DNA from: Cryptomeria japonica
Lineage: Eukaryota; Streptophyta; Pinopsida; Cupressales; Cupressaceae
DNA length: 64,000 bases
Assembly: GCF_030272615.1 (NCBI RefSeq)
Contig: NC_081410.1
Span: 572,271,241 to 572,335,240, forward strand
Direction: 5' to 3'
The notes under the pieces were generated by a model that was not told the origin of the DNA, made no database searches, and was given only the letters and a program-made list of their open reading frames with translations. Below, piece after piece: positions 10,561 to 22,289 of the stretch (position 1 is the stretch's first letter; every line of letters begins with the position of its first letter). The position numbers and the translations under genes are program-made.

Positions 10561-11764
10561 AGGCATCAGAGCACAAAAGGGCCAAAAATCAAAGTTAAAT
10601 TCATATTAAACATATAGTTCAGACTATATAAAAAAAATGGAAAATTTAAATGATGTGCACACATGAGGAATTAATTCGCTCAAGGCTCAATTTTTGGCCA
10701 AAATATGAAGTATTATATGTTTCCGAAAACCTCTCAAAATAAGGAATGCAACTATGTAGTTAATTTTGGCAAAGATTAGATTTTTTGGGAGCAGTTTCGA
10801 CAGGAGTGAAATTCAGTTGGAGAAAGGGGACACTTGGCTTGTTTTGATGAAACCTAATTTGTTCCCTCTTCTTTCTTATTCCAATATTCTTCTCAGTTGT
10901 AAGGGTTCCAAAAATTTGGAAAAATGCTCCAGATTTGATGGCTTCCAATTCTGAGTTCTCTTCAATAGTGTATAGGGCAGGGTTTTTCTCTTGAGTAATA
11001 GAGATCTTTCTTGTTGTAGATGTTTTGCTGCAGGTTCTTGTGTATGTAAGGCATGCATAACTTCACACATAATTTGTCTCTGGATGTATTTCTTGTTGTT
11101 ACAAATTGAAGGCCTTGAGGAGGTTTGAAGTTTGTCAATTTCAAGGAGGTTGTAGTGATTGTTGCAGGTATTCTTCAAGGAGGAATTTAAATTCTGTAAT
11201 ACATCATAGATAATGGGATATACATTTTTGTAGATCTGATGGTTTTGTGAATGAGCTGGGTAATGCATTTTTGTAAGGCATTAATGCAGGGATATTAATA
11301 ATGAAGATGGGTTTGCAGTATATGCTATCATTTACAGTTTGATATATGACTCTGTTGCCCTTAGATAAGGCACTGGTCTCACAAGTTTTGGGGATGTTCT
11401 CAGAGCAATATACTTTAAAAGACAAACCTATTTCCCTTCATGTTTTAGGGGTTTGTGTTCCATTCTTTCCAAGCTCTATTTCATCTTATTGTTTGTACAA
11501 ATCTAGCCAATCTATAGTGTTTCCTAACCTGTTGAGCTTGTGAAATGATCTATCTGCTTATAGTTGATGCAGTTGTGTGTTTGTAATTGTTGTATTCAAA
11601 GCATCAAAGGGTGTCCCCCCCTAGGTCTAGCAGAACCTGAAATGCAGGAGGATCAATTAGGATCCTATGTTATGTTGTCCAAGCCCTGATATGTTTTGTA
11701 GACTGAAATTGGCCATTTCATAGAAGGATTGCAGGTGTTCTTGGGTTATCACTTTTGGTGAACA

Positions 11765-12534
11765 ATAGTAGTCTTAGGAAGAGGTTTGATAAAAATATTT
11801 TCAAGTTGCTCCTTGGTATAAACATGCTCTAAGATAACATCTTTGCTTTGAAATTTCTCCCTCAAGAAATGATACTTCAATTCAATGTGCTTGGTCCTTG
11901 CGTGTAAAATGGGATTCTTGGAAATATTTATGGTACTAGTATTATGACATAAGATCTTTATAGGTTCCAAGATCTTCATCTTAAAACCTTCCAAAATATG
12001 CCTCATCCAAATAGCCTATGTGTGATTCATATAAGCTGCAACATACTCAACTTCAACAATAGATTGTGAAGTACAACTTTGCTTCTTATTACATGAAACA
12101 AACCTTCTTCCTAGAAATAATGCTCCACTAGTAGTACTTTTCCAATCATTAACATTTCCTACCCAATCAGCATTTGTGTACACCTTCGAATAAAAATTTC
12201 CTCCATATGGATACCATAACCCATAGTCAACCGTACCTTTCAGATATCTAAAGATTCTCTTGGTTGCTATTAGATGTGCTTCCTTTGGATTCTTCTGGAA
12301 TTTAGCAACTATACCAACTGCATGGGCAATATCTGGTCTACTATGAACAACATAGTGTAATTTGCCAATCATTGACCTATATTCCTTTTCATCAACAGAC
12401 TTAGATCCATCTTCCTTGGACAATTTATAATCTATAACCATTGGTGTTCCAATTGGTTTACAGTCACTCATGCTAAAAGTCTTCAAAACCTCTTTCACAT
12501 ACTTAGATTGAGTAATGAAAATGCCATTCTTCAT
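11765..12534 (-). pseudogene. Element I RNase H and end of RT
   Basis: Minus-strand frames read GIFITQSKYVKEVLKTF, the RSMIGKLHYVV...RPDIAHAVG block, RIFRYLKGTVDYGLWYPYGG, a YTNADWVGNV motif (YTDADW expected, Asp to Asn at the first acidic position), KKQSCTSQS, VEVEYVA (AESEY expected), and LCHNTSTINISKNPILHARTKHIEL. Stops occur near 12,015. The frame runs into J after KPLPKTT, and its last codons lie at 7,344-7,404. The product would be the RNase H of reverse transcription; the copy is broken. Confidence 0.88.
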
Positions 12535-12543
12535 TTGTTGTAT

Positions 12544-13512
12544 CTACAAGCCTATGAAAAAAAGTATTTCCCCTACTAAAGACATTTCAAACTTATTCTT
12601 CATTTCATCTGCAAAATTGTTGTTCATGACATCATTACCACCAAATATAATGTCATCAATAAACATTTCACTAACCAACATTTCATCTCCTTCAAACTTG
12701 AGATAAATGTTGCTATCATCACTAGTTCTTACAAAGCCTATATTCATCAGATGTGTATGAATCCTTTCATACCATTCTATGGGTGCCTTCTTTAATCCAT
12801 ATAAAGCCTTATCCTTTCTGCATACCATGTCTTCCTTATCTATCAATGCATAACCATTAGGCTACTCTATGTATACCTCTTCTTCCAATATCTCATTCAA
12901 AAATGCGGACTTAACATTCATCTGGTAAACCTTGAACTTCTTATGGGCTGCAAATGCAAGTAAAGTTCTAACACCTTCCAGTCTTGCTATTGGTGCAAAA
13001 TTTTCACCATAATCTTCTCCTTCTTCTTGTGCATAACCCTTGCAAACTACTATGGCCTTACTGCAAACTACAACACCATCCTCATTCAACTTATTTTTGA
13101 ACACCCATTTATTACCTATGACATTTTTGTTTATCGATCGGGGTACTAGGGTCTAAGTGTTGTTCTTCTCAATTTGATCCAATTCCTCCTCCATTGCTTT
13201 AACCCAATGATCATCACCAAAAGCCTCCTTAGTGCTTCTTGGTTTAATGGTGGAGATCATGCAAGAGTTCTCTCTTATTCTTCTTCTAGTTAGTACTCCA
13301 ACATCCTTATCCCCAATAATATGTTTAGGAATGTGATTCAGTCTCACATATCTAGGAATAACATGATCATTCTCTTTAGGTTCATCTTCTTCATCATCTT
13401 CTTCATCTAAATTTATCTGTTCCGGTTGAACAGGTGCATCAAAATTTTCTTTATCAGTTTCAAATTTAACTGTTTCAGGTTCCAAAAGCAAAATGCAACG
13501 ATCTTCATCCAT
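12544..13512 (-). pseudogene. Element I integrase-RT linker and reverse transcriptase
   Basis: 13,512-13,153 is the acidic, Glu/Asp-rich linker followed by STKEAFGDDHWVKAMEEELD, the usual RT entry. 13,104-12,862 carries NKLNEDGVVV, GYAQEEGEDYGENFAPIAR and KVYQMNVKSAFLNE. 12,846-12,544 carries CRKDKALYGLKKAP, EWYERI and FIDDIIFGG, the copia form of the YxDD catalytic box. The frames are separated by single stops (near 13,153 and 12,862), so this was one RT reading frame that decayed by point mutation. Confidence 0.9.
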
Positions 13513-13553
13513 TTTCTCTAAACTGGTTCCTTTTGAAACTTCTAGACAATCAT

Positions 13554-14480
13554 CTACTCTAACATCAACAATCTCAACAATTCTCTGTGTCTAGTTGTTG
13601 AAACACTTGTAGGCCTTACTCTTGGTGGAATAGCCAAGAAATATGCATTCATCACTCTTAGCTTCAAACTTGCTAATGTAATCACGTCTTTTAATAAAAC
13701 ATTTTCTACCAAAGATCTTAAAATAGCTAACATCAGGTGATCTTCCATACCAATATTCATAAGGAGTCTTGTCCTTACAACTTCTCTCCAAAATGTTTTC
13801 GCTACTCCTCCTTGTATCAACATTGTCCTAGAAGCTTCAACCACTGACTAGTTGTTCCTCTCTGCTATACCATTCTATTGTGTTGTCCTTGGTGTAGAAA
13901 GCTGCTGCTTAATACCATTCTCATCACAATACTTAGTGAACTCCTCAAAAGTAAATGCATCACCTTGATCTTTTCTCAGAAAATATATCTTTTTGCCACT
14001 TTCTTTCTCAGGTAAGGCCCTGAATGCCTTGAATTTACCAAAAGCTTCATTCTTATCCTTCAAGAATGTGACCCACATCATCCTTGAAAAGTCATCAATG
14101 AAGATCATGAAATATCTATCACCTTGAATGCTTATTGTTCTTATTGGTCCACATAGATCTGTATGAACCAAATATAACAAGTTCTCTACTAAGAAGGACT
14201 TGCTCTTGAAAGGTGAGGAATTCATCTTCCCTAACTGACAATCTTTGCAAAGAGCATTAACCAGTTTGTCTAGTTGAGGTAGACCTTTTACTGTCTTAGA
14301 CTTACTCACTATAACAGTGTTGTCAAATTTTATATGATAAAATATCTTATGCCAAAGCCAACTATCATCTATCTTTGCAATCAAAAAATTTCTAACTTTA
14401 GGATTAAGATGAAATAGATTACCTTTGGTTTGTTTCCCGGTTGCAATCAATTCACCTTTGTTGTCAAAGATTCTACACAT
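13554..14480 (-). pseudogene. Element I integrase
   Basis: GAG-pre-integrase and integrase core. Visible are the HHCC finger (WLWHKIFYHI...LCKDCQLGKM), the first catalytic Asp in LVHTDLCGP, FIDDFSRMMWVTFLKDK, and the second Asp region LRKDQGDAF (canonical LRTDxGGEF). The frame stops after STPRTTQ at 13,875; 13,844-13,554 continues with decayed AER...TMLIQGGVA and a C-terminal part shifted in frame. Integrase inserts the cDNA; this one is inactive. Confidence 0.88.
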
Positions 14481-14519
14481 GCCATTTTTAAACTCTAGTG
14501 GGTATCCTTTATCATTAAG

Positions 14520-15762
14520 TTATGCCACACTCAGAAGATTGTGCTTTAGACCATCAACCCAATAGACATCGTCAGCATTGCTCTTCCCATTAAGAGAAAT
14601 AACTCCCTTACCTTTAACCATACAGGGTGAGTTATTGCCAAATCTGACAACACCGCCATCAAATTCTTTCAAGGAAAGAAATTTTCTCCGATCACCGGTC
14701 ATGTGATGTGAACAACCACTATCAATGATCCAATCATCAGAGTTATCCATCTTGGAAACTAAAGCCTTCTGGTCTGATATCTCTTCCTTAATAGCTACAA
14801 ACACAATATCTTCACTAGCATCATCACCAAATTCTTCATCTGTGATACCACTCTCAACCACTATAAGACAATCTCTCTTTCCTTTACCCTTATACTTCTT
14901 GAATTTGTCTCTCTTGTGCTCATTTTCACTATTAGGACAATTAGCTACTATATGACCAATCTTGTTGCATGGAAAACACTTTAAAGGTAGCTTACCTCTG
15001 TATTTACCAGTGCAGTCATTTTTCCAACAATGCTTCAAGCTCCACTAAACTGTCTTCATCATCAACATCTATGTTGGATATGGATTCATAGCTATGGCCG
15101 GTATCTCTACTTCTTCTCACAGATGGGTTAGAGACAGAAGCTTTGAATGCAGTTTCTGATTTCTTTACTCTACCATCATAGCCATTTAATTCAAAAGTAG
15201 TAAGTTTTCCAATGATAGAGTCAAGAGTTACCTTTGTTTTGTCAATGGATTTCAGCTCCTAAATAGTTGCAACTCAAATATCATAGACCAATAGCAGGGT
15301 TCTAGGTACCTTACTAATCACTGTGGCATCTTCCACTTTCCCTCCTGCACTCTTTATTTCACCAACTATCTCTTTTATCCTTTGACCATACTGTTGTATA
15401 TTCTCATCTTTAGACATTCTCATGTCATCAAACTTTCCTCTTAAGCTCTCCTCTTTAGCAATCTTAACATGTTCATCACCGCTATAAATCTCTTCAAGTT
15501 TTTTTCATACTTCATATGCAGTCTCAAGACCATGAACATCTACATATTTAGCATCAGACAAGGAACTGATAATAGCCTCTAATGATTGATGATTCTCTTG
15601 TTGTTCTTTCTTTTGATGATCAGTCAGAGTTCCAGTACGTGCAATATACTTAGTTTCTACATGATCCCAATACTGACTACCAAGACTCTTGATGTAAATC
15701 TTCATTTTGTTGCTCCAAATTCTATAGTTCTCTTTGTTGAACTTAGGACCTTCCTTCTTCAT
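14520..15762 (-). pseudogene. Element I gag and protease
   Basis: Start at 15,762 (MKKEGPKFNKENYRIWSNKM) with the copia gag N-terminal (DUF4219/UBN2-type) sequence, broken by stops between 15,504 and 15,040. 15,038-14,520 has the single knuckle CFPCNKIGHIVANCP and the aspartic protease motif DSGCSHHMTGDRRKF, with the catalytic Asp retained, then GLKHNLLSVA. A normal one-knuckle copia gag, unlike ORF1 of B, D and H. Confidence 0.9.
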
Positions 15763-15837
15763 CGTGATCTATAGGATATTTTCCTCAAGCTGTTAGGATT
15801 TTAGATTTAAGAGAACCTGAGACACTTTGATACCAAT
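15763..15837 (-). other. Element I leader and primer-binding site
   Basis: Directly inside the 5' LTR the minus strand reads attggtatcaaagtg, a one-base variant of the plant initiator-Met tRNA complement. The leader to the gag ATG is about 75 nt. Confidence 0.85.
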
Positions 15838-17275
15838 TGATGATATGATGAAAGAATAAGTATCTGATAGATTACTGAGAGGGGGGGGTGAATCAGTAAA
15901 CTAAAAAATTGATACACTCCCAAACTCAAATTCAAACTCACAAAGCAAACATATTAACAAAATAATTCTGTCAAGATCAATACTCATAAGATTACTGATT
16001 GTCTGTTATAGCAACTTAACAGTAAACAACTTCAATCTTGTAAACATCAAAATTCTTAATCAGATGTCAACATATTCATCTCTCAATGCTTGTAGTTATC
16101 ATGCCTTATCAAAATAGTTAAGTAGTTAATCAAATCAACAAATAATATCATAACCACAAAAGCATTCACCATATGATACAAATATTTATGCGTGGAAAAC
16201 CCAAATAGGTAAAAAACCATGGTGAGATGAGACTCACAAGATAGCTATCTGAACTCATCTAAAGTTTGCCCTATTAGGAGCCAAGCCTATTAAAGGTTTT
16301 ACAATAAGTCTTGTTAAGAACTGATCCTATTAGGAATCACCTGGTTAAGGTATTTACAAAATGCCTTGATGAAAAGATAAATACCCTATTAGGAGTAACC
16401 TCAGTAGAGGGTTTGAGAATCTAAGCTAATGGATCACCTTGTTAGAGGATTTATGAAGTAACCAAGCTTGTTAAAGCTTACCTGGTTAGGGGATTTCAAT
16501 TATGCTATGATTGTTAGAAAATAATAGGTTTTTCTTGATCTGTCTAAATAGAACTACATTTGCTTGATCAAATCCTTGTAAGCTTCAATCTACCTTTACT
16601 CAAACTATAGATTCATTCTTGGGTTTGGCGACCACACACTCAACTGATTTCTACCAACTTTTGCCAATACTAAAAAAAACAACTTCATCAACCTTAAACA
16701 CAAATCAATTAGGTCAGTAACACAAAAAAAACCTAATTCTCATCATCGAGATTACAAACAAGTTGGTACAAGCATGACAGTTATATTTCATAACAATCTC
16801 TTCACATTAATCAAGAAAAATTCAACCACTCCATGATCACTGCTTCATTAGACTTGTAACTCATCACATGCTATGAATTAGATGCAATCCACTTTACTCC
16901 TTTCCTAGACAATCAAACGCGATAAAATACCTTGAACTTATCTTCATACAATGACCACACATGTCACCTTCATTACTGCTCAACATCAAATCTTAAACCA
17001 ACAAACATTGATCGATTAGGGTTTAACAAAAAAACAACTAGTAGGGTTTACTGATTACATAACATTGAAAGGGTTTAACCTTATACACTAGTTTACCAGT
17101 TCAACTTACAAACTTACATATCAGTTTACAACATCTTCCACAAAGCTCTTCCTACCGGTTACAAGACAATAGCAATAACAACAATAATATCAGCAATATC
17201 ATAACTACCATTTACCAGTTCAATTAACATCAATGACAATATATCATTAATGCAATCTTTTTGCAAATGCCAACA
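15838..17275 (-). repeat. Element I 5' LTR
   Basis: 1,438 bp, starting on the plus strand tgatgatatgatgaaag and ending aaatgccaaca. Its inner end joins the PBS and its outer end joins the target-site copy acaca. It matches the other I LTR closely throughout, including the hairpin string at about 16,265-16,500. Confidence 0.93.
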
Positions 17276-17280
17276 ACACA

Positions 17281-18279
17281 TGTACAGGTTGAGGTTATAG
17301 TTCCTATAGAGGAACTGACAGTTACATTGACTGCACCAAGTGGCGAAGCCACCAGTGCAAGTGAGAAAGTTATAAAGGATAAATCTTTAGAAAAGAAGAA
17401 AGTGGAATCTGGCAAGGAACTGGTAGCTGGTCCATCATTTTTGTCAATTGACACCTCATAGGATAAATTGTGGAAGTGTGATGGGAAAGCTCGAAAAGAA
17501 AAACATAGCAGAGATGAGTCCCACTGAACTCATGATGATGGAAACACAAAAACTAATGAAGGAAGGATCCACAGACAAAGGGATTATAGATCAATCAATC
17601 ACTTTTTTACATAGACTAGTGCCAGAGTGCAATATTGATAATGAATTGAGCCCATCCGAAAAGCTTAAAATAATTACTAAGCATATTTCAAAGGATTTTC
17701 AATCCTTACAACAAATCTCAAACCGACAAGCACTAGAGAGATTTACTCAGGCTAAGACAACTACATTTGATTAGGTAATTGAATCTGAGAAGAAAAACAT
17801 TGATGAGAAGCTAATACTAATTTGAAGAAATCTACAAATATATATATACAGTATGTTGTAACACTGAAATACTTATAGCCAATATGGATAAAAAGATAAA
17901 AGAAATTCAAGAGAAAATTACAAATATATCTAATTCTTTTGACAGATTGATTTCATAGACTACATCAATTGAAGGTCAAAATTTTATTTTGGAGAACTAA
18001 ATTTTTGTTCTTGAGAAGGAAAGAGATAAAATAATAAGAAGAGCCTGATGTCTGAGAGGCTTGATGAGTCCCCGATTAGATTCACTCAGTGTACACAATA
18101 AAGAATGCATGGATATGGTGGGAAAGCCCACATCGACAAAGATAAATGAGAAAGAGTCATTTGCACATATATTGAGTGGACTTGTATCTATTTCTGGCAC
18201 ATTCAAAATAGGTTGGGATACATATCTTGAGTTACTTGAAAGGGCTTATCCAGAAATTTTGAAACTTGTTAAGCTCTGA
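17281..18279 (+). pseudogene. ORF2 of element B, C-terminal part
   Basis: Continuation of the ORF2 interrupted at 5,555. Blocks: LTAPSGEATSA, MSPTELMMMETQKLMKEGST, DKGIIDQSITFLHRLVPEC, SPSEKLKIITKHISKDFQSL, ISNRQALERFTQAK, a coiled-coil stretch near 17,990-18,060 (FVLEKERDKIIRRA in degraded form), then the conserved end SPRLDSLSVHNKECMDMVGK, SFAHILSGLVSISGTFK and YLELLERAYPEILKLVKL, stop at 18,277-18,279. Several stops (near 17,460, 17,774 and 17,958) make it a pseudogene. Same blocks and order are seen in D and, more divergent, in H and G. Confidence 0.8.
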
Positions 18280-18540
18280 TAAGATATTTTGGGATATTCA
18301 TTGTACACTTCATTTTCTTTGACATTTTTTTTGGAATTGATGTCAAAGGGGGAATAGTATAGATGTAAAAAAGAATAAAAGGAGTTGTATATATTAGGGG
18401 GACTTATAGAGTTATGGAAATATGGATTATTTTGCATTAATGGATATTCAGCTCAGGGAGAGAAGGGTAGGATGAAATCGACAGATGAGACCTTGACAAT
18501 TTTTCACATGAATGTTGCCATCAATGCCAAAGGGGGATAT
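18280..18540 (+). other. Element B 3' UTR and PPT
   Basis: Non-coding. A first purine tract gatgtcaaagggggaata lies near 18,340 and the priming tract gccaaagggggatat at 18,526-18,540 abuts the LTR. gttgccatcaatg upstream of the PPT is nearly complementary to cattgatgacaac inside the LTR. Confidence 0.75.
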
Positions 18541-19480
18541 TGTTGGAAATTGACACTCAATTGGTTGGTTTCACTATGTTGTCATTGATGACAACATCTT
18601 ATTGTGTTTCGGCTTCATGTTTTGGTTCAGTTGTATACAGGCAGGCACTTCACAAATATTACACCGATACCGGCACCGGCACCCGCATCGGTAGGATAGA
18701 AGGATTTCTTTGGTTACCAGCAATGCAGGCCAACATGGTTTAGTAAAGGTTAGCGGTATTGGAGGCTGGCATATCTTGGATCTGACATTGACAATTGGTT
18801 TTAATATTTATGCATTTATGTTATCTGGTTGACATGTAATTTGATATTGTATATATCTTTGTAAGACGACATAAGGCATGTAAATTTGTATAGGGTATAT
18901 AAGTCAGTTTGATAGATCATTTTGATATAGAAATGAGATAGGAGATTATGTACATGCGAATATAATGCAAAATATATCAGAGAGATCATGTATGTGAGGA
19001 AATTCATGTAAGGGTTATTCTGGTAAAGGGTTTAGGGTTTCATACCAGAACAAAAAGAGCTTAAACTAGAATTATATTCAGGCATAGAAGATGCTATCCT
19101 AGCAATTCAACACTTCTCAGATTGTAGTATGGAATTTTATGTAGTCAGTTAGACTCCTTTTGTGATTAAGAAGTGTTCTCTAGGTTGTAATCCTTCCTGC
19201 AAGTGCAGACCCCTCATAATTTGTAACATCTCTTCATATGGCCAATGGATTGATATTGTGGGTCACAAATCCCACCATGGTTTTTCCTCTTTGAGGTTTT
19301 CCATGTAGAAATCTATGTTATGGTTCTCATTTATGTGATTAGCTTATTGGTTACTTTACTTCTTTCAATTCTGTATGTACTAGTATACCAGTTGGTGTAT
19401 GCATGTTTTAATAAGGCTAAAATTAATCATTCTAGTATAACACTGATTCACCCCCCTCTCAATGTTATTGGATTCCAACA
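18541..19480 (+). repeat. Element B 3' LTR
   Basis: 940 bp, TGTTGGAAATTGACACTC to ggattccaaca. Contains a TATA-like gggtatataagtc near 18,894, the tgcaagtgcagacccc box near 19,198, gtgggtcacaaatcccacc near 19,258 and the short poly-C hairpin near 19,447. Clearly the same LTR family as D and E. Confidence 0.9.
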
Positions 19481-22289
19481 CGGTATGTCCTCATCAAGGT
19501 CCATGATGAATTCATCTAGTTGGATAGACTGCATAAGATTACCAAGTATGCTATACAAGTAGTCACATGCTTAATTTAATTGGTGAAGTGTACAGACTGA
19601 GAAAAGTACAAAATAACATTGTGATAGCTGCTACTGATTCCAAATTTGACAACAGTGCAATGACTACCAGTGATATCTTGGAGCATGATGTCAGATTTGC
19701 CTCGATGGTGGTAGGTTACAAATTTTATCAATCAAAAAAGAAGGATTCAGTCTTTGGTACTGTAATATTTTCATCATATCAGATTCTCAAGGAAGATAAA
19801 TGGTATGATCTATACACAGATCTCCTAAATGAATTGATAAGTAACTTGAAGAAGATTAATAGGACAAAAAACACACTTTCAAGTTTGGGTCCCTTCTTAT
19901 TTGTTTGGTATTATACTTCTTGAATGAGATCCCTAGAATAAAAGGTAAAGTCCAATGGAAACATGAAAAAATGGTGGCAATGCAAATTAAGGAAGGTTTG
20001 TGGGGCATAGGTGACACCACAATTAGAATATCTAAATTATGGGGCTATTTTAAGACCTTCTAAGCCTCTATGAAATCCCAAGAAAGAAGTCCTAATGAGA
20101 TATTTGAGAAATATGAGAAAATAATTTGTTTTATGGTTGATAAATATCAATTCCATATGGATCTTGTTGAATGGAGAACAATTTGGATCATTCCCATGGG
20201 GTATGAGGTTGATACTATTACACTTGAAGCATATGCACAACACCTACTAGGTCAACTGATAGATCAGAAGGAAGAAAGATTTGGAAATTTCAAGGAAAAG
20301 GACCTAAACTTGCGCAAAAAGTTCATTGATGCTTGAAGGAAGAGGAATGTAAGAAAGGAGGTAGAGGAACTTGTAGAGTAGATGGGTATTACTTGGGAAG
20401 TATTGCAAAATGCTAGAGAGAAGAATATTCTGAAGGAGGAATATATCATGAAGCAACAAGCTAAATTGGCTCCTCCCAAGTAGTCCAAGGCCAAGCCTAG
20501 CAAATATGCACCTACCTCTAGTATGTAGAAATAGGTACCTCGACCTAAGCATAAACTAGCAGTGTCTACTAGTAGAGCAGAGAAAAGGGATAAAGAAAAC
20601 TCTACAAGGAAGTATACTACAGCTGAAGAGGTAAGGAAAGTGAAGAAGACTTATACTTATGCAATTATAGTCTAGAAGCCTATATCTTGTGATTCTTCTC
20701 TTGCTAAGAAAGCCAAGTCTTCAGCAGAGCCATCCAAAAAGGTTATAATAGGAAAGAAGAAGAAGTTTGAAATAGATGAGGCTCTTAAATCCAACCTATG
20801 GGTAGTAGAAGAAGCAATTATAGAGTATATGGATAAATTCAGTAAAGTTTCAATAGAGTTATCATTTATCATCCCAAAGAGCTTGTATGATATCCTGGAT
20901 GCCCAGTGACACACCACTAGCATAGAAGATGAAAGGTTGAAAGAATTTACATTAATAAAGACATGTCTATAAATAACTAGAGAAGAAATAGCTAAGATTT
21001 TGTGACTTGCAAAGGAAAACTTCTGAAGAAAGCATAGAGTGAATAAAATAATGATCAGAAGAGTAGATGAAGTAGTGAAAGACACTGAAGATATTTTGAG
21101 AATTTTGTTGAAATAAAATGGCTATCAAGTTATTTTAGAGAAGAGTGATACCCAACTGGAAGGACATTCAAGTAGAGACACTTCTCCTTTAGTAATTCTT
21201 GTGTATAAAAAAGGGCAAGTTGATCTGGTTGAACAGGTAACTCTAGTTAATGCCTCTGAAAAATCTTGTGTATAACTCTGATGATGCTACTCAGGATCCT
21301 CCTAAGATAGAAATAATTACAAAAATGATAGTACAGGAGTTAGGTGAAGGTGGAAAGACTAGAAATGTTGGAAAAGCTAGCAAAAAAGGTGAAGAGGATG
21401 GAAAGGATATAAATGCAGAATTGGTGAAAGAAAATGGTGAAGAGAAAATAGATAAAGCTTTATCAACCATGACCAAAGTTGCCATTCTTGATAAGGGAAA
21501 GTATATTGAATTTGAAGATGATCTTTCTCATGGTTGGGTACATTGAAGCACCTTATCCCCTCCTCAAGCATTAAACTTGGCCACTCTTGAACAAATCAAG
21601 GCTAGTGAAGACTTACTCAAGTCTGCATCTAAGGAGAAAGAGGGATGATAACTTTAGCAATTGAAGTTTTGGAAAAAGTTTTGCCTGACCTTAAGAAGAT
21701 TTCAAATGACTCACCATCTGGTAAGCTTAAGGCTATGTTGAATAAAGTAGAATCTGATTTTGTATCATTAGAAAAAGTGATAGATGTAAAGGTTTTCAAT
21801 AAATTCAATGAAATGAGGCTTCAAACATATTTAAAGATAGTTGAAGATGACAAAGAAGTTTTGAAGACTGTAATGAAGAGTGTAGAGGATTCTTCAAGTG
21901 AAGGTGGTAAAATATTGAAATCATGTCTATTTTTGCCTAAGTTTACTACTGACATTGATCAACAAATAAGAAATCTTGAGGGTAAATTAGTCAGTATTGG
22001 TCATTCTTTTGCCCCTTATTCAATTTTTCCTAGTTCCCTTGATGCCCAAATAATGGATTTTACTAACAAAATAAATGGCTTGAATAAAGAAAAAGGATAA
22101 ATTTTGAGCAGAGTGGGAGAACTAAGAAGTTTGATTACTCCCCAGATGGACACCTTACTCAAAGCTCAACAAGATGCAGTTAGTGCCTTAGGTAAAAAGG
22201 TGCCATCTGATTTCAAAGGTGTTGAAGTGTATGCATACATGTTCAATGCTTTGATTAATGTATTAGATTGTTTACTGATATGATGGAAT
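19481..22289 (+). mobile_element. Element G: ORF2-type element, 3' part, oldest layer
   Basis: Only ORF2 codons are visible between the B insertion and the K LTR. The 5' part would lie left of B, outside the window, and its 3' UTR and LTR are expected beyond K, outside the right edge. G ORF2 is the most diverged of the five copies, in line with its outermost position. Confidence 0.7.
19486..22283 (+). pseudogene. ORF2 of element G (5' truncated)
   Basis: The frame begins inside the block VHDEFI*LDRLHKITKYAIQ (the Trp codon TGG of relatives is TAG), then LGEVYRLRKV, DILEHDVRFASMVVGYKF, LNELISNLKKI, DKYQFHMDLVEWRTIWI with MGYEVDTITLEAYAQHLL, a Lys-rich middle near 20,340-20,780, EELSFIIPKSLYD in degraded form, and the C-terminal LEKVLPDLKKISNDSPSGKL, CLFLPKFTTDIDQQIRNLEG and a coiled coil. 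Stop at 22,281-22,283. Domain order matches B, D, E and H. Many stops; not functional. Product unknown. Confidence 0.7.

Larger units (their letters stand above)
7410..11764. mobile_element. Element J: 4.36-kb TG...CA unit, candidate giant solo LTR or pol-less element
   Basis: The unit starts TGTTGGGACTC and ends GGTGAACA. It splits the RNase H of element I and is flanked by gtagt (7,405-7,409) and atagt (11,765-11,769), a 5-bp target-site duplication with one transition. I find no second copy of either terminus inside it and no gag or pol. Its sequence is less AT-rich than its surroundings around 9,950-10,560. A TATA-like ctatataaaa lies near 10,624. Short open frames inside (such as 8,281-8,553 and 10,240-10,488) look like nothing I recognise. 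It could be a solo LTR of a Ty3/gypsy element with very long LTRs, or a large derivative without coding capacity. Orientation is not determined. Confidence 0.6.
5556..17275 (-). mobile_element. Element I: Ty1/copia retrotransposon, reverse strand
   Basis: Two LTRs (5,556-6,981 and 15,838-17,275) enclose gag-pol on the minus strand, with PBS next to the right LTR and PPT next to the left LTR. The 5-bp target-site duplication is exact: acaca at 5,551-5,555 and acaca at 17,276-17,280. The host sequence on both sides is element B ORF2. Element J is nested at 7,410-11,764. Net length without J is about 7.4 kb. Confidence 0.95.
2020..19480 (+). mobile_element. Element B: pol-less ORF1/ORF2 retrotransposon
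   Basis: Parts: 2,020-5,555 and 17,276-19,480, split by element I. Its 5' LTR and start of ORF1 lie left of element A, outside the window. What remains is ORF1 (zinc-knuckle gag), ORF2, 3' UTR, PPT and 3' LTR. No protease, integrase, RT or RNase H reading frame occurs between ORF1 and the LTR. After the LTR the sequence cggta (19,481-19,485) should be the right target-site copy. B sits in the ORF2 of G, since the codons after 19,490 continue a G ORF2 frame. Confidence 0.88.

Noticed and set aside
10240-10617. Overlapping open frames of 60-80 codons on both strands in J
   Set aside because: They lie over a GGTGG-rich simple sequence, have no homology I recognise and overlap on both strands.
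17837-17850. tatatatatac run near 17,840 as a promoter
   Set aside because: It lies inside decayed ORF2 codons of B and is not present at the matching place in D.
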